The position numbers and the translations under genes are program-made. From assembly GCA_947178445.1 (NCBI GenBank), contig CAMWYJ010000021.1, forward strand, positions 1-48,538: a stretch of 48,538 bases of DNA. The letters are read 5' to 3'. The notes below the pieces were generated by a model that saw only the letters and a program-made list of their open reading frames with translations, was not told where the DNA came from and did no database searches. Numbering within the stretch: position 1 is the stretch's first letter; every line of letters begins with the position of its first letter. This document shows positions 7,724-17,500 of the stretch, in pieces. The DNA comes from an uncultured Clostridium sp. GTDB lineage: Bacteria; Bacillota; Clostridia; Lachnospirales; Lachnospiraceae.

Positions 7724-9250
7724 TCACACGGATCCTACTTTACCAAGTACCACCTTAAAGGTTTTCAATATAATCTCCAAATCCAGTCCCAAAGAAAAAT
7801 TATCAATATATTCCTTATCTAATCTCACAACCTCTTCAAAATCCGTAATATCACTTCTGCCGCTTACCTGCCACATTCCTGTAAGGCCTGGCTTTGTTGC
7901 CAGTCTTCCTTTGTGATGGATTTCATACTGTTCATATTCCTTTACGGTCGGTGGTCTGGTCCCCACCACACTCATACTTCCTGCCAGTATGTTAAAGGAT
8001 TGTGGTAATTCATCAATAGAGGACTCCCTTAAAAACTTTCCAAGGGAGAATTTCTTCCCATAACCAATAATTCTTGGATCATCATCCATTTTAAACATAA
8101 GCCCTGACATTTTATTCTGAGCCATCAGCTCCGCTTTTCTTTCTTCTGCATCTGTATACATTGTGCGGAATTTCCATATCCTGAAGATCCTTCCATTCTT
8201 ACCTACCCGTTCCTGGCGGAAAAATACTGGTCCCGGATCTGCAATCCACATCATAGGTGCAATAATAATGGTTAACAGGACAGTCACAACAGAACCTATA
8301 AGACCAAAGAAAATATCAACCATCCGCTTAAGCATAAGCTGACGGGCAGTTACCGTATTCACACTGGCGGTAATAACAGAAATTCCATTCACACGGTTTA
8401 CTGTTGCCTTTGGAATCTGTATCAGATTTTGAATGCTGACATGTACTGTAATCCCCATACTGATAAAAGCATTTGCAACCTCTTCTACTTCATCATTCTC
8501 CATGCAGATCAATACCTCATCCACCACATTGGTTCTTGCATATTCATACATATCTGTAAGAGTTCCAACAATTGGTATATCACGCACTGTCGTGCCGATC
8601 ATACCTTTATTTCCAGTTTTCAGGGAAGTGGAAGCCCTGTTATTTGTTTCATTCACATTAGATGCGACCGCAGCCTCTAACTCTGCCAGACTATCGGCAA
8701 GTATAATTCCCACAATCTTAACTGTACTGATTTTATTCTTATAAAATTTATGCAGGATACCATTAATCTGGCTGTACGGTGCAATCAACAGCATACAATC
8801 CTGATTTTTTTTATTATTGATTTCTTTCTGAAGATATTTCTTATAGACGTACCGGTATATAAACATCAGCAGGCAGTCCATAACCGGAAAACCAAACATG
8901 ATAAGTCGGGAATATGCAATAGACGACTGTTCCATAAACAGTATAAATATGATGCCTGCGATTATATATACATTATACTGAAGAACCTTTTTACACTCCT
9001 CTGCCGCATTTCGTCTTAAAATACCGGAATACGGTTCTGTAAATAATATCATTGCAATATGCAGACATAAGATTACGATTATGATTTTCCGGTAGGGTGC
9101 CGAAAATTCAGAAACGGATAACAAATTCGAAGCCTTTTTCACACCAAATCGAATCATAAATACAATTAAAAAACTGATTTCCATACAGAGAAAGTCTAGA
9201 AACATAAAATCAAAATGTTTATACCATGCTTTCTGATTTTTCTGATACAT
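7724..9250 (-). CDS. Undecaprenyl-phosphate sugar phosphotransferase (priming EPS transferase)
   Basis: Polyprenyl glycosyl-phosphotransferase of 508 residues that starts each repeat unit by moving a sugar-1-phosphate onto undecaprenyl phosphate. It has four or five N-terminal membrane spans, a central Rossmann-like domain (about 150-290), a further membrane helix and the C-terminal bacterial sugar transferase domain with RQERVGKNGRIFRIWKFRTM, DPRI, LRESSIDELPQ (catalytic Asp-Glu), VGTRPP and KPGLTGMWQVSGR. This is the full-length WbaP/CpsE-type layout. A near-perfect AGAGGAGG stands before the ATG. Downstream of the CpsD-like kinase by 51 bases. Which sugar (glucose, galactose or other) is not readable. 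Confidence 0.92.
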   Translation of the reverse strand: MYQKNQKAWYKHFDFMFLDFLCMEISFLIVFMIRFGVKKASNLLSVSEFSAPYRKIIIVILCLHIAMILFTEPYSGILRRNAAEECKKVLQYNVYIIAGIIFILFMEQSSIAYSRLIMFGFPVMDCLLMFIYRYVYKKYLQKEINNKKNQDCMLLIAPYSQINGILHKFYKNKISTVKIVGIILADSLAELEAAVASNVNETNNRASTSLKTGNKGMIGTTVRDIPIVGTLTDMYEYARTNVVDEVLICMENDEVEEVANAFISMGITVHVSIQNLIQIPKATVNRVNGISVITASVNTVTARQLMLKRMVDIFFGLIGSVVTVLLTIIIAPMMWIADPGPVFFRQERVGKNGRIFRIWKFRTMYTDAEERKAELMAQNKMSGLMFKMDDDPRIIGYGKKFSLGKFLRESSIDELPQSFNILAGSMSVVGTRPPTVKEYEQYEIHHKGRLATKPGLTGMWQVSGRSDITDFEEVVRLDKEYIDNFSLGLDLEIILKTFKVVLGKVGSV

Positions 9251-9301
9251 GTTATCCTCCTCTGTTCGTATCCATTCTTTTCAGAACATTTCCTTCATTT
9301 T

Positions 9302-10024
9302 CTAATTATCGCTGCCGTCCTCATTCTTTCCATACTCTCCATAGTTGCCATAATACTTTCCATAATATCCTTTTCCGTAGTAGCCGTAACCTTTGCCACC
9401 CATATCTACCTTATTGAGTACCGCACCTAATAACTTACAGCCACTCTGTTCTAACTGCTTTTGCACACGCTGTACAATCTTGTAGCTGGCATTATCGGTC
9501 TCAACCACAATAATGGCTCCATCACATTCCTTTGCCACAATCGCTGCATCAATCACACTTCCAAGCGGTGGACAGTCAATAATTACATAGTCATACTGCT
9601 CCCGCAGTGCAGACACCAATCTCTTAAAACGCTCATTTCCCAACAGCTCTGACGGATTCGGAGCAGCCTGACCGGTAAAAATAATATTGAAATTATCTAT
9701 ATCCGTATCATATACTACATCCCCTATCTCGCACTGACCACTCAGATAATGGGACAATCCCTTTGTCTCCACATCCACGCCATAACGGACAATGGTAACG
9801 GATTTACGGATATCCGCATCCATGTACAACACTTTCTTGCCATCCTCTGCCAAAGAATTCGCCAGATGAAAGGACACCTCAGATTTCCCTTCGTTCGGAA
9901 GAGAACTTGTAAGGGCAATGACATGAACATCCTCACCGGAGAAACGGATATTGGTTCGGAGTGCTTTATATGCTTCATTTGTTTTAAAATCTAATTCTTT
10001 TTTCTTTTCAAAATTTATCTTCAT
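9302..10024 (-). CDS. CpsD/CapB-like bacterial tyrosine kinase
   Basis: BY-kinase of 240 residues controlling EPS chain length with its membrane partner. Walker A is SSLPNEGKSEVSF, Walker A-prime is VLYMDADIRKS and Walker B is YDYVIIDCPPLG. The C-terminal tail from about residue 212 is a Gly-Tyr-Lys-rich cluster (GYGYYGKGYYGKYYGNY) with ten tyrosines, the autophosphorylation site. The ATG at 10024 has GGAAGG eight bases upstream; a GTG three codons earlier sits on that site. Its activator is the CpsC-like protein encoded 27 bases upstream, and the PHP phosphatase two genes earlier should reverse the reaction. Confidence 0.92.
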   Translation of the reverse strand: MKINFEKKKELDFKTNEAYKALRTNIRFSGEDVHVIALTSSLPNEGKSEVSFHLANSLAEDGKKVLYMDADIRKSVTIVRYGVDVETKGLSHYLSGQCEIGDVVYDTDIDNFNIIFTGQAAPNPSELLGNERFKRLVSALREQYDYVIIDCPPLGSVIDAAIVAKECDGAIIVVETDNASYKIVQRVQKQLEQSGCKLLGAVLNKVDMGGKGYGYYGKGYYGKYYGNYGEYGKNEDGSDN

Positions 10025-10051
10025 TCCCGACACCTTCCTTTACCAATCCCA

Positions 10052-10843
10052 TCACTCATTTTCAGCATTGTCTGCTTTCTGCATTCTATGCCTTGCTTTC
10101 TTTCGCTGCCTTCTGGCCCTTGCCATATCTTTATCATGTCCTCTCGTTCCTCTCTTAGAGACACCCTCTTCTAACGGTATAAGTCCAAGGACATTCATGT
10201 TAAGATATTTCTCCACATCTTCTGTTGTATGAATCGTGTCATCCATCAGGTGTAATACAATAACAACAGCACAAATCAACACAAAACCAAGCAATGCACC
10301 AACGATTGCATTCTTAACAACATTCGGGCTTGTCTGCTTTTCCGGTACATGTCCGTAATCCGCTACATTGGGCGGATCCGTTGCCATGATCTCTCCCATA
10401 TACTCGGCAGATACATCCGTCAGTTTATCTACAATCGTCTTTGCCATATAGGCATCATGGTTATTCACTGTAATATTGATAAAACGGGTATCATGTGGGT
10501 TATCTACGTATACATTTTCTACAAATTCTCCATAAGACATATCAAGCTCTAAATCCTCAATTACCTTATCAACGACAGGACGGCTGGTGATAAAAACCGC
10601 ATAATCCTTTGTGAGGGTAGTACCTACCTGTAAGTCTGCAAGAGAAGTAATGCTGGTCGATTTGGATACCACATAAAGCATCGAGGTAGAACTGTAAACC
10701 GGCTCGATAAATGCCAGCGTATATCCTGCGGCAATGCCAAGCCCCAATGCGGTGACAAGAATTATGATCCATATCTTTCCCAGTAAAACATAAAATAACT
10801 CCAGTAAATCAATTTCCATTTCTTCATTTTGTGTTTGCTGCAT
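10052..10843 (-). CDS. Wzz/CpsC-like polysaccharide co-polymerase and kinase activator
   Basis: A 263-residue membrane protein with a short cytoplasmic start (EEMEIDLLELFYVLLGK), one span at about 23-45 (IIILVTALGLGIAAGYTLAF), an extracellular Wzz domain, and a second span at about 183-205. The C-terminal cytoplasmic tail is strongly basic (RARRQRKKARHRMQK) and would dock the CpsD-like kinase. The family sets chain length and activates the tyrosine kinase in Firmicutes, where adaptor and kinase are separate proteins as here. Gene order phosphatase-adaptor-kinase is that of classical cps/eps loci. Confidence 0.9.
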   Translation of the reverse strand: MQQTQNEEMEIDLLELFYVLLGKIWIIILVTALGLGIAAGYTLAFIEPVYSSTSMLYVVSKSTSITSLADLQVGTTLTKDYAVFITSRPVVDKVIEDLELDMSYGEFVENVYVDNPHDTRFINITVNNHDAYMAKTIVDKLTDVSAEYMGEIMATDPPNVADYGHVPEKQTSPNVVKNAIVGALLGFVLICAVVIVLHLMDDTIHTTEDVEKYLNMNVLGLIPLEEGVSKRGTRGHDKDMARARRQRKKARHRMQKADNAENE

Positions 10844-10882
10844 ATTCCTGTTTCTCCATTCCTTTTTCTTCTATTCTTATCT

Positions 10883-11614
10883 TTAGACACCAAGATACGC
10901 ATTGGCAACCATGCGCTCCGGATTTTCTATCAGTACCTGTTTCAAAAAATCGGTTCCATATTTCTTCTCGAGCCAGGCAGTATAATCCTTAACATAAGGG
11001 GCTCTGTCCTCCAAATCATGGGCATCCGTCCCAAAGAAACTGATACAGTCCTCCTTTACCAGCTTCTTACACCATCTGGCATTCTCATCTAATAATCCAC
11101 CATAAATGCTGGAAATATTCATCTGCAATAAGGTCTCCATTCCCATCAGTTCGTCAATACGCTCCATATGCTTAAACAGACAGCGGTAACGCTCCACATG
11201 GGCAATAATAGGGCGAAATCTCGCATTGGTAATCCTGCGGATTGCATCATACAGCTGGCTATAACTAACCCGGATATTGAACTCCACCAGTACATACTTG
11301 GTATCATTCATGGTCTGTATCTTTCCCGACTTCAAATCCTCCACGATTCCTTCTTCCCATAATATCTCATTTCCCAGATATAAAACAAGCTCCGGGTATT
11401 GCTTAGATACCTCTTCCTTCAATTGTTCAAACCGAACCCTTAATTCTTCCCTGGTACATTTGTTCTTGCCTCTTTCATAATGGGGCGTAAGGATTATATT
11501 TCGGATTCCCTCCGCATAAGAAATTTCCATCATGGAAAGCGCTTCTTCCATTGTCTGCGCTCCATCATCCACTCCCGGCAGCATATGGCAATGTATATCA
11601 TAATACCCTGTCAT
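10883..11614 (-). CDS. PHP-type protein-tyrosine phosphatase (CpsB/YwqE-like)
   Basis: A metal-dependent phosphatase of 243 residues in the PHP fold. Motif I is YDIHCHMLPGVDDG, followed by ILTPHY, GNEI, an EFN strand, IAHVERYR, and FGTDAHDLEDRAP near the C-terminus, all metal ligands of the CpsB/YwqE group. It would dephosphorylate the C-terminal tyrosine cluster of the CpsD-like kinase encoded two genes downstream, completing the phosphorylation cycle that governs EPS export. It begins 18 bases after the membrane-protein gene and sits 39 bases before the adaptor gene. Confidence 0.9.
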   Translation of the reverse strand: MTGYYDIHCHMLPGVDDGAQTMEEALSMMEISYAEGIRNIILTPHYERGKNKCTREELRVRFEQLKEEVSKQYPELVLYLGNEILWEEGIVEDLKSGKIQTMNDTKYVLVEFNIRVSYSQLYDAIRRITNARFRPIIAHVERYRCLFKHMERIDELMGMETLLQMNISSIYGGLLDENARWCKKLVKEDCISFFGTDAHDLEDRAPYVKDYTAWLEKKYGTDFLKQVLIENPERMVANAYLGV

Positions 11615-11632
11615 TTCTTCACCTGCCTTTAA

Positions 11633-13102
11633 CTACTCTGCACGGCTGCCTGCCAATGTCTTATATGCACCAACCAGCAGCATACCAATGACCACGCCAA
11701 ATGCCGTCACTGACGTCATGATCATTACCGTCCGTTTCACACATTCCATCAGGAACAGATACAGATAATCCGGTTCAATATATATATTCTGATATGGCTT
11801 GCCAATCATCATAACCAGCGTAATCCCAATCATCACCACACTTGCCAGCAGCATTGCAAATGCCGTATGCTTAACTCCCCGTTCTCTTCTCTGATCCATA
11901 AAAATCATGAAGAAGATTCCAAAGATGATATTCAAAATCACACATATTCCTGCGATTTGAAACATTCGGACAAAGCTCTGTTTCAAATTATATATGTATG
12001 GAGTGACATTGCTATCCGGAATGCGCACATCCAGATTCCCATTCAGAATCATGATGGAATTCTGTTTGACATCAAAGAGAAAATCCTCATACTTCTTAAT
12101 CTGCTTCGCTTCCTCTTTCAATGACTCAATATCATCAAGCTCCAATGCATCAGTGGCAAACTCCGATACATATTCCGAATATGCATACCGGAAATATCCG
12201 CTGCTCTGCATATTCTGCATAATGGCATCCTTGTTAAATAAGCTCACATAGATTCCCACCATCATCAAAAGCCAAAACAGACTGATCGCTGTCGTTACTG
12301 TCAGCACTGCCCTTGTATTATGCCGTATCTTTCTTCGCTTGCTATGCCCAGGTCTCGCTTTCCGCTTTCTGTTCTTGCGGAACGTCATGCATTTTGTTGC
12401 AAATAAAATAATACCACATATCAAAGTAATTACAAGTAGTATAATGGCAATTCCATCTATTGCCAGAATCATCTGGTCAGAAACAATGTTCTCATTCCGT
12501 GAGAAAGAAACCTTTTTCTTATCCTTTGTTGTAATTACAATGTCGCTGCCTTCCAGTTTAACCTCTGCATCTGCGGACTGCTTTTCCGGACGTTTACTAA
12601 GCTCCTTTTTTGCCTCTGTCTGATTTGACATGGCATCCCACACATCCATTTCATCATCCGAAGGCATCTTATCCTCTGTAGTGTTCTTGTCCTGCCCTTC
12701 TTTCCCATCGATATCTGTCTTTCCATCTGCACCAGGCTTTTGACCTGCCTCTGTCGTTGATTCTTCCGTCTGCTGTGTATTATTATCTCCGCCAACTTCG
12801 TATAGATATCCATTATTCACACCTTCTGCAATATTTGCATACATCATGCTGATTGCCTCATCTGCCTGTTCCGCAGATAAATCCACATCATCCGCACTTA
12901 GGTAACTGATCAAAGAATTAATATACGCTGTACCTGCTTTGTAAATTTTCCCATCATAAATAAATGTTCCACTTGCAGCAGAAATCACTCTCGCCTCATT
13001 GCTGTTGATTTCTCCTGCAAATGCAACAATCTTCGGGGACAACGCACCAATCATTAGTACTGTAAGTATTAATATTCTGATTCCCAGATAATTCCTTTTC
13101 AT
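11633..13102 (-). CDS. Secreted/membrane protein of unknown function at the head of the EPS operon
   Basis: I do not recognise a family. The 489-residue product has a signal-like start (to about residue 29, AFA|GE), an extracellular part to about 210 with an acidic low-complexity stretch rich in Thr, Glu, Gly and Lys, a span at about 213-237, a very basic cytoplasmic loop (FRKNRKRKARPGHSKRRK), then four more spans near 270-292, 378-400, 407-428 and 452-478. A second extracellular loop (about 293-375) has predicted helices. Ribosome site AAGGA before the ATG. Its first position in the operon, before the phosphatase, suggests a role in sensing or in building the EPS machine, but that is guesswork. 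Confidence 0.8.
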   Translation of the reverse strand: MKRNYLGIRILILTVLMIGALSPKIVAFAGEINSNEARVISAASGTFIYDGKIYKAGTAYINSLISYLSADDVDLSAEQADEAISMMYANIAEGVNNGYLYEVGGDNNTQQTEESTTEAGQKPGADGKTDIDGKEGQDKNTTEDKMPSDDEMDVWDAMSNQTEAKKELSKRPEKQSADAEVKLEGSDIVITTKDKKKVSFSRNENIVSDQMILAIDGIAIILLVITLICGIILFATKCMTFRKNRKRKARPGHSKRRKIRHNTRAVLTVTTAISLFWLLMMVGIYVSLFNKDAIMQNMQSSGYFRYAYSEYVSEFATDALELDDIESLKEEAKQIKKYEDFLFDVKQNSIMILNGNLDVRIPDSNVTPYIYNLKQSFVRMFQIAGICVILNIIFGIFFMIFMDQRRERGVKHTAFAMLLASVVMIGITLVMMIGKPYQNIYIEPDYLYLFLMECVKRTVMIMTSVTAFGVVIGMLLVGAYKTLAGSRAE

Positions 13103-13128
13103 ATCTCTTTTTCCTTGCCTTTACAAAA

Positions 13129-13164
13129 ACCGAGCTGCTAGACATTTCTGTCTAACAGCTTGGT
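13129..13164 (-). terminator. Strong hairpin terminator between the BIG2 gene and the EPS operon
   Basis: On the minus strand ACCAAGCTGTTAGACA pairs with TGTCTAGCAGCTCGGT around a GAAA loop (16 positions, one mismatch and one G-U), followed by TTTTTGT. It ends the BIG2 transcript. Only 26 bases separate it from the next start codon, too few for a promoter, so EPS transcription must read through it or start within it. A-rich bases on the other side make it partly bidirectional. Confidence 0.88.
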
Positions 13165-13196
13165 TAAAAACATATTTATCAAAATATGGTCTTGTA

Positions 13197-14351
13197 TTAT
13201 TTAGCCTCAGTTACAGATACTGTAACAACATCACCAAGACCTGCAAGAGCTGCTTTTGCATCACCATCCACAACAATATCCTTACCACTTACTGTGTACT
13301 TATATGTTGTAGAACCAATTGTGAAGCTGTCTGCCTTAATATTTGTAAATGTTACACTTCCAATCTTTACAGAAGTAACAGATGCTGGTGTAAATGCAGT
13401 CACTGCTGCAATCTTATCAGACTTAATGGTTGTCTTAACTGTAACCTTCTTTGCATTCTTTGCAGTCTCAGACTGAGCAATTGTCTTACCATTAATCTTA
13501 ACTACTCCGCCCTCAACCGTAGCTGTGTAATCCTTGCCATCAAGGTTAACTACAACCTCTTTATCGCTAGAGAATGCAGCAATCTTATTGATATCATCCT
13601 GTAATTTAGCAGCATCCGTAAATGCAACCTCTACTGATACTTCCTTGCCATTAACAGGTGCTACAGTAGTCTTATAATTCTTATCTGCTGCCTCAACCTT
13701 GATTGTTACGGTAGCTGACTTGTTCGTACCGTCTGTAGACTTAACAGTAATCTTAGCTGTACCAACACCCTTAGCTGTTACCTTACCCTTTGATACAGTA
13801 GCTACCTTTGTATTAGAAGATGACCACTTAAGAGTCTTGTTAGGCTTCTTGCCTGATGTCTTTACTTTACTTGTAAGAGTTACAGTCTCGTTAGCACCCA
13901 TCTTCAAGCTAATGGTCTTCTTGTTAACTGACTTCTTATCTGCCCCAAGAATATCTACTGATTTTACCTTACCTGCTACAACCTTAACCTTTACAGTTGC
14001 TTTTTTCTTCTTATTCTTCTTAGAAGTTACAGTAATCTTAGCGCTACCGGTCTTCTTTGCTGTAATCTTACCACTGCTACTAACAGTAGCTACCTTCTTG
14101 TTAGAAGACTTATATGTAACTTTCTTGTTAGCTGCCTTATTCGGTGTTACAGATACAGTGGTCTTCAAAGTTGCCTTCTTACCCTTTGTAAGAGTAATTG
14201 TCTTGCTGCCTGTTAACTTGTCAACAGATGTCACTTTCTTAACAGTTACTTTTGCCTTTTTCTTTGCTGCTTCTGCTGTAGAACCTGCTCCCAAGCTGAG
14301 TGATACAACTAATGCAAGAGCAAGTACTAACATCTTAGTAATCTTCTTCAT
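13197..14351 (-). CDS. Secreted lysine-rich BIG2 (bacterial Ig-like) surface protein
   Basis: A 384-residue secreted protein: signal peptide (about 1-28, cleavage after AEA), two BIG2 domains (about 45-125 and 131-215, each with the KVTYKSSNKKVATVSSSGKI-type core and a G-x-A-K-I-T-V ending), then a Ser/Val/Thr-rich C-terminal region with beta-strand character and no recognised domain. The first 130 residues are extremely basic. No LPXTG, choline-binding or S-layer homology anchor was seen, so attachment may be electrostatic, to wall polymers. A strong promoter precedes it and a strong terminator follows, so it is probably abundant. Its place directly before the EPS genes suggests a matrix or adhesin role, which is inferred. 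Confidence 0.8.
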   Translation of the reverse strand: MKKITKMLVLALALVVSLSLGAGSTAEAAKKKAKVTVKKVTSVDKLTGSKTITLTKGKKATLKTTVSVTPNKAANKKVTYKSSNKKVATVSSSGKITAKKTGSAKITVTSKKNKKKKATVKVKVVAGKVKSVDILGADKKSVNKKTISLKMGANETVTLTSKVKTSGKKPNKTLKWSSSNTKVATVSKGKVTAKGVGTAKITVKSTDGTNKSATVTIKVEAADKNYKTTVAPVNGKEVSVEVAFTDAAKLQDDINKIAAFSSDKEVVVNLDGKDYTATVEGGVVKINGKTIAQSETAKNAKKVTVKTTIKSDKIAAVTAFTPASVTSVKIGSVTFTNIKADSFTIGSTTYKYTVSGKDIVVDGDAKAALAGLGDVVTVSVTEAK

Positions 14352-14465
14352 CTCTTCTCTCCTTTTTCTGCTACTTTATGTAGCGTATTTTAATGTTTAA
14401 TCCATCGCCATATATTGAAAGCTCTCTTCTGTCTCATATATAGCTTACAGATTCGTTTCTTGTTT

Positions 14466-14494
14466 AATATAAACCTTTTGTCCCATCATGTCAA
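14466..14494 (-). promoter_or_regulatory. Sigma-A promoter of the BIG2 gene
   Basis: TTGACA, a 17-base spacer and TATATT on the minus strand, about 115 bases before the BIG2 start codon. It leaves a roughly 110-base untranslated leader and may drive the EPS operon through read-through of the terminator at 13129-13164. Confidence 0.8.
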
Positions 14495-14532
14495 GCATAA
14501 AAAAGGAACTTTAACAGCCTAATATTTTCCAT

Positions 14533-17500
14533 CTATATAAAATCAAACGTTCCCTGGCTGTATTCCAAATTCTGGTATTCTATTTCATCCTGTGCAATCT
14601 GGCTTCTGTAATCCACAACCACCGTCTGCTGTCTTCCATTCACAAGCTGCTGGCCTAAAATATAATTCACATCAAAACGATTGGTAATGGCAGGCGTTGC
14701 ACCACGGGCCGGAACGATTAGCTGTACATTATTCGTCTTAAGCAATGCAAAAATCGGTTCCCATATATAGATATCCTTTGCCGCACCAAACGGATTATCA
14801 ATAAAGATTACTTTCTTAAGGGAATCCGGCTCTGCCTCTGGTGCATACATGCCGGAAATATAATTGATAATGGATACCAGAAACTGAATATAAATACCCT
14901 GAGACTGTCCTGTACTTCCCACTGCTTCCTCGTAGCGCAGATATCTGCTCTGCTCCTTCATACGCTCCCGCTTATAGAGCTTTAGCCGAATTGCATTCAT
15001 ATCTGTTACCATAACGGAAAACAGTTTCTTAAGCAGCAACTGGTTTTTTATATATTTGATACGCTCCTTATTGTCTGTAAACTTATCTGCACCATTTACC
15101 ACACCGTCAATATAATCGGACATTCTCTGAGCGATAAATTCATCCTTCACATAAGGAACCACCAGGTTTACCATTTGGATTATCTCGCCGTCTAACTGAA
15201 TCCTGGACAACTTCGGCAGCTTATCAAGCTCTGTACGCACATCCTTGCATCGCTCAATACACTGGTGCTCAAAATTATTCTTAATCGCTTCCATATCCTC
15301 AATGCCCTGCCCGACACGCTCTTTCTCAAGTACAATATAAGAAACCATCTCACGGATACTCTCTAATAATGCTTTCGCCTCCTCATATGTCTCAGGAATC
15401 CTCACATCATCCTTAATGGAAGCAGACAGTTCAAATGCTCCCATGGCAAAAAAGGTATTGGCTGTCTGTGCTTTATAATTTAACAGCTCCTGCTTTGCAC
15501 GGGAAAGCGCCTTATTGATCTTATCATAAGAAAGCAGGCTGTTTTCAAAAATATCACGGACTTCGCTTTGCTTCCTGGAAAGAACCGTGGCACCAGCCAC
15601 ATCCAGATCTTCATTCTCCACAATCCGCTTTACATCCTTATACAAATCCATAATGACGCTGTTATCCTTCACATACTGCTGGTACTCCTTCTGGAAGTCC
15701 CTCATCTCCTCCTTCAGAGTTTTAAGAATACGGGCACCCTCTTCAATTACCTGCTCCGCTTCCTCTTTCGTTACAAGAACCTCTTCAAAGGAACCAAAAC
15801 GCTCCGTCAATGCCTGCATCGCCTGCTCAATACGCCCTTCTAAACGGGTTGCCTCATGCTCCTTGTTCGTATAATCCTCACGAATCTGGTCACAGCGTAC
15901 AGACAACTGGGATAAATGCATACTCAGCCGGTTGATAAATTCCTCTTCTACGGGATGCAGCTCATTCTTTTCCTTCAGTTCTTCTAATATAGAAAGAGAA
16001 ACCTTCCGGCGTTCAATAATCTTAAGCCCCCTTTGCATGCTCTTTGCAAGCGCTGCAATCAGCTTCTTCTTGTCCTCCAAAGCGATGGTCTCCTGTTCCA
16101 CAACTGCTTTTGCTGCCAGGAATTCAGCCCTTAGCTGTTCCTCTGACAAATCAACCGCCTGGAAATTTTCTTCTATATAATAATCCTTGTAAAGTGTATC
16201 CCAGTCTTGAAGCACCTCATTCATCTGCTTTTGCAGATATTCAGCCTGCTGTTCCATTTCCTCCCGCTGCAAACGGACTGCATCAAGCTTTGAGCCAGCT
16301 GCTTCCATGTCCTTCGCAAGCCGCCTGCACTCTGCTGTGTAATAATCCGACCGTTCCTTGGCAGAATCCGCAAGATCACTGACCGCCTGTACTCCGGCAA
16401 GTTTTACTTGTTCTTTCGCATTGGTTGCGAGAGTGTTTTCCACCTTTACAAGCTCTTCCTTTCCCTCCTCACTATGTTCCCTTAGATGCCCTATGGAGTC
16501 CTTAATCTTTTGCAGCTTTCTCTCATGTTCTAACACCGCTTCCCTGCCTGCCTGAACCTCGTTTTCTGCATTTATAAATGCTGCATCTGTAAGCTTTGCC
16601 GTATAGTTCAAATCCTCATCATAGGTAGACGACATTTCCTGAAGCTGTTCTAATTCCTCCTGCATTTCCGCAAGCTTTTTAGAAAGACGTTCCGCCTCCA
16701 TGGCAAGGGCATTCTCCTCTAAAAAGCTGTTCTTATCCTTTGCAAGCAAAAGCACTCCCTCTTCTTTTCTTGGAACATATGGGGATTCCAATGTATTCCA
16801 GTCATAGACTGGCACCGCCTGGTTCTCCAGATCAAGCGTTCTGATTCTCTCGTCCTCTTTTACAAGCTCAAATTGCTTCGTCACCACACCATACGGCAGC
16901 ATTGGAAAACGGGTAAGCAGCTCCTCCCTGTTGTTCTTAGGCAGGGCAGACAGATAATCCACTCCTGACAGCGCAAAATCTCCATGACGGCTTCCCAGGT
17001 AATCCTTTACCTTCGTAACTGCCGCAGACTCCTCTAAAATCCTGCCTTCCTGAATCTGTTCCAAATGCCGGTTCACCCGGGCTATCTCCTTTAAATGACC
17101 GGCAATTGCAACACGATGTTCAAAGGCACGTTCTTTAATGGTCTCATATAAAAGAGAGACATCCTTCACCCCATAAATCTGTGTCATCTTCTTAAGGCGG
17201 TCCTGGTTATTCACATATTCCTCATGTTTTTTGGCAGCCTTATCAAGGGCAGACTTCGCTTCCTCTAACGCTTCCCTCTCAATATAAAGCTTTCGCTCGT
17301 TTTCATTTATCTGTGCCAAATCTGCAAAATAATCATTTTCCAGACGTTCCTTTTTCTCCCTGAGTTCCTCCTCCTCGTTGCTTAAGTCTGTTACCAGTTC
17401 TTTTATGTCACTCAACACCAGAATGGAAATCTCCTTACGAACCTGCCAGATTTCCTCCATACGCTGTTCATACTCTTCTATAAAATGCTTCTTATGACTC

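Noticed and set aside
13699..14400. 233-residue open frame on the plus strand
   Set aside because: It lies fully opposite the BIG2 gene, is low in complexity (Val, Leu, Phe, Thr) and mirrors the lysine-rich repeats; no ribosome site.
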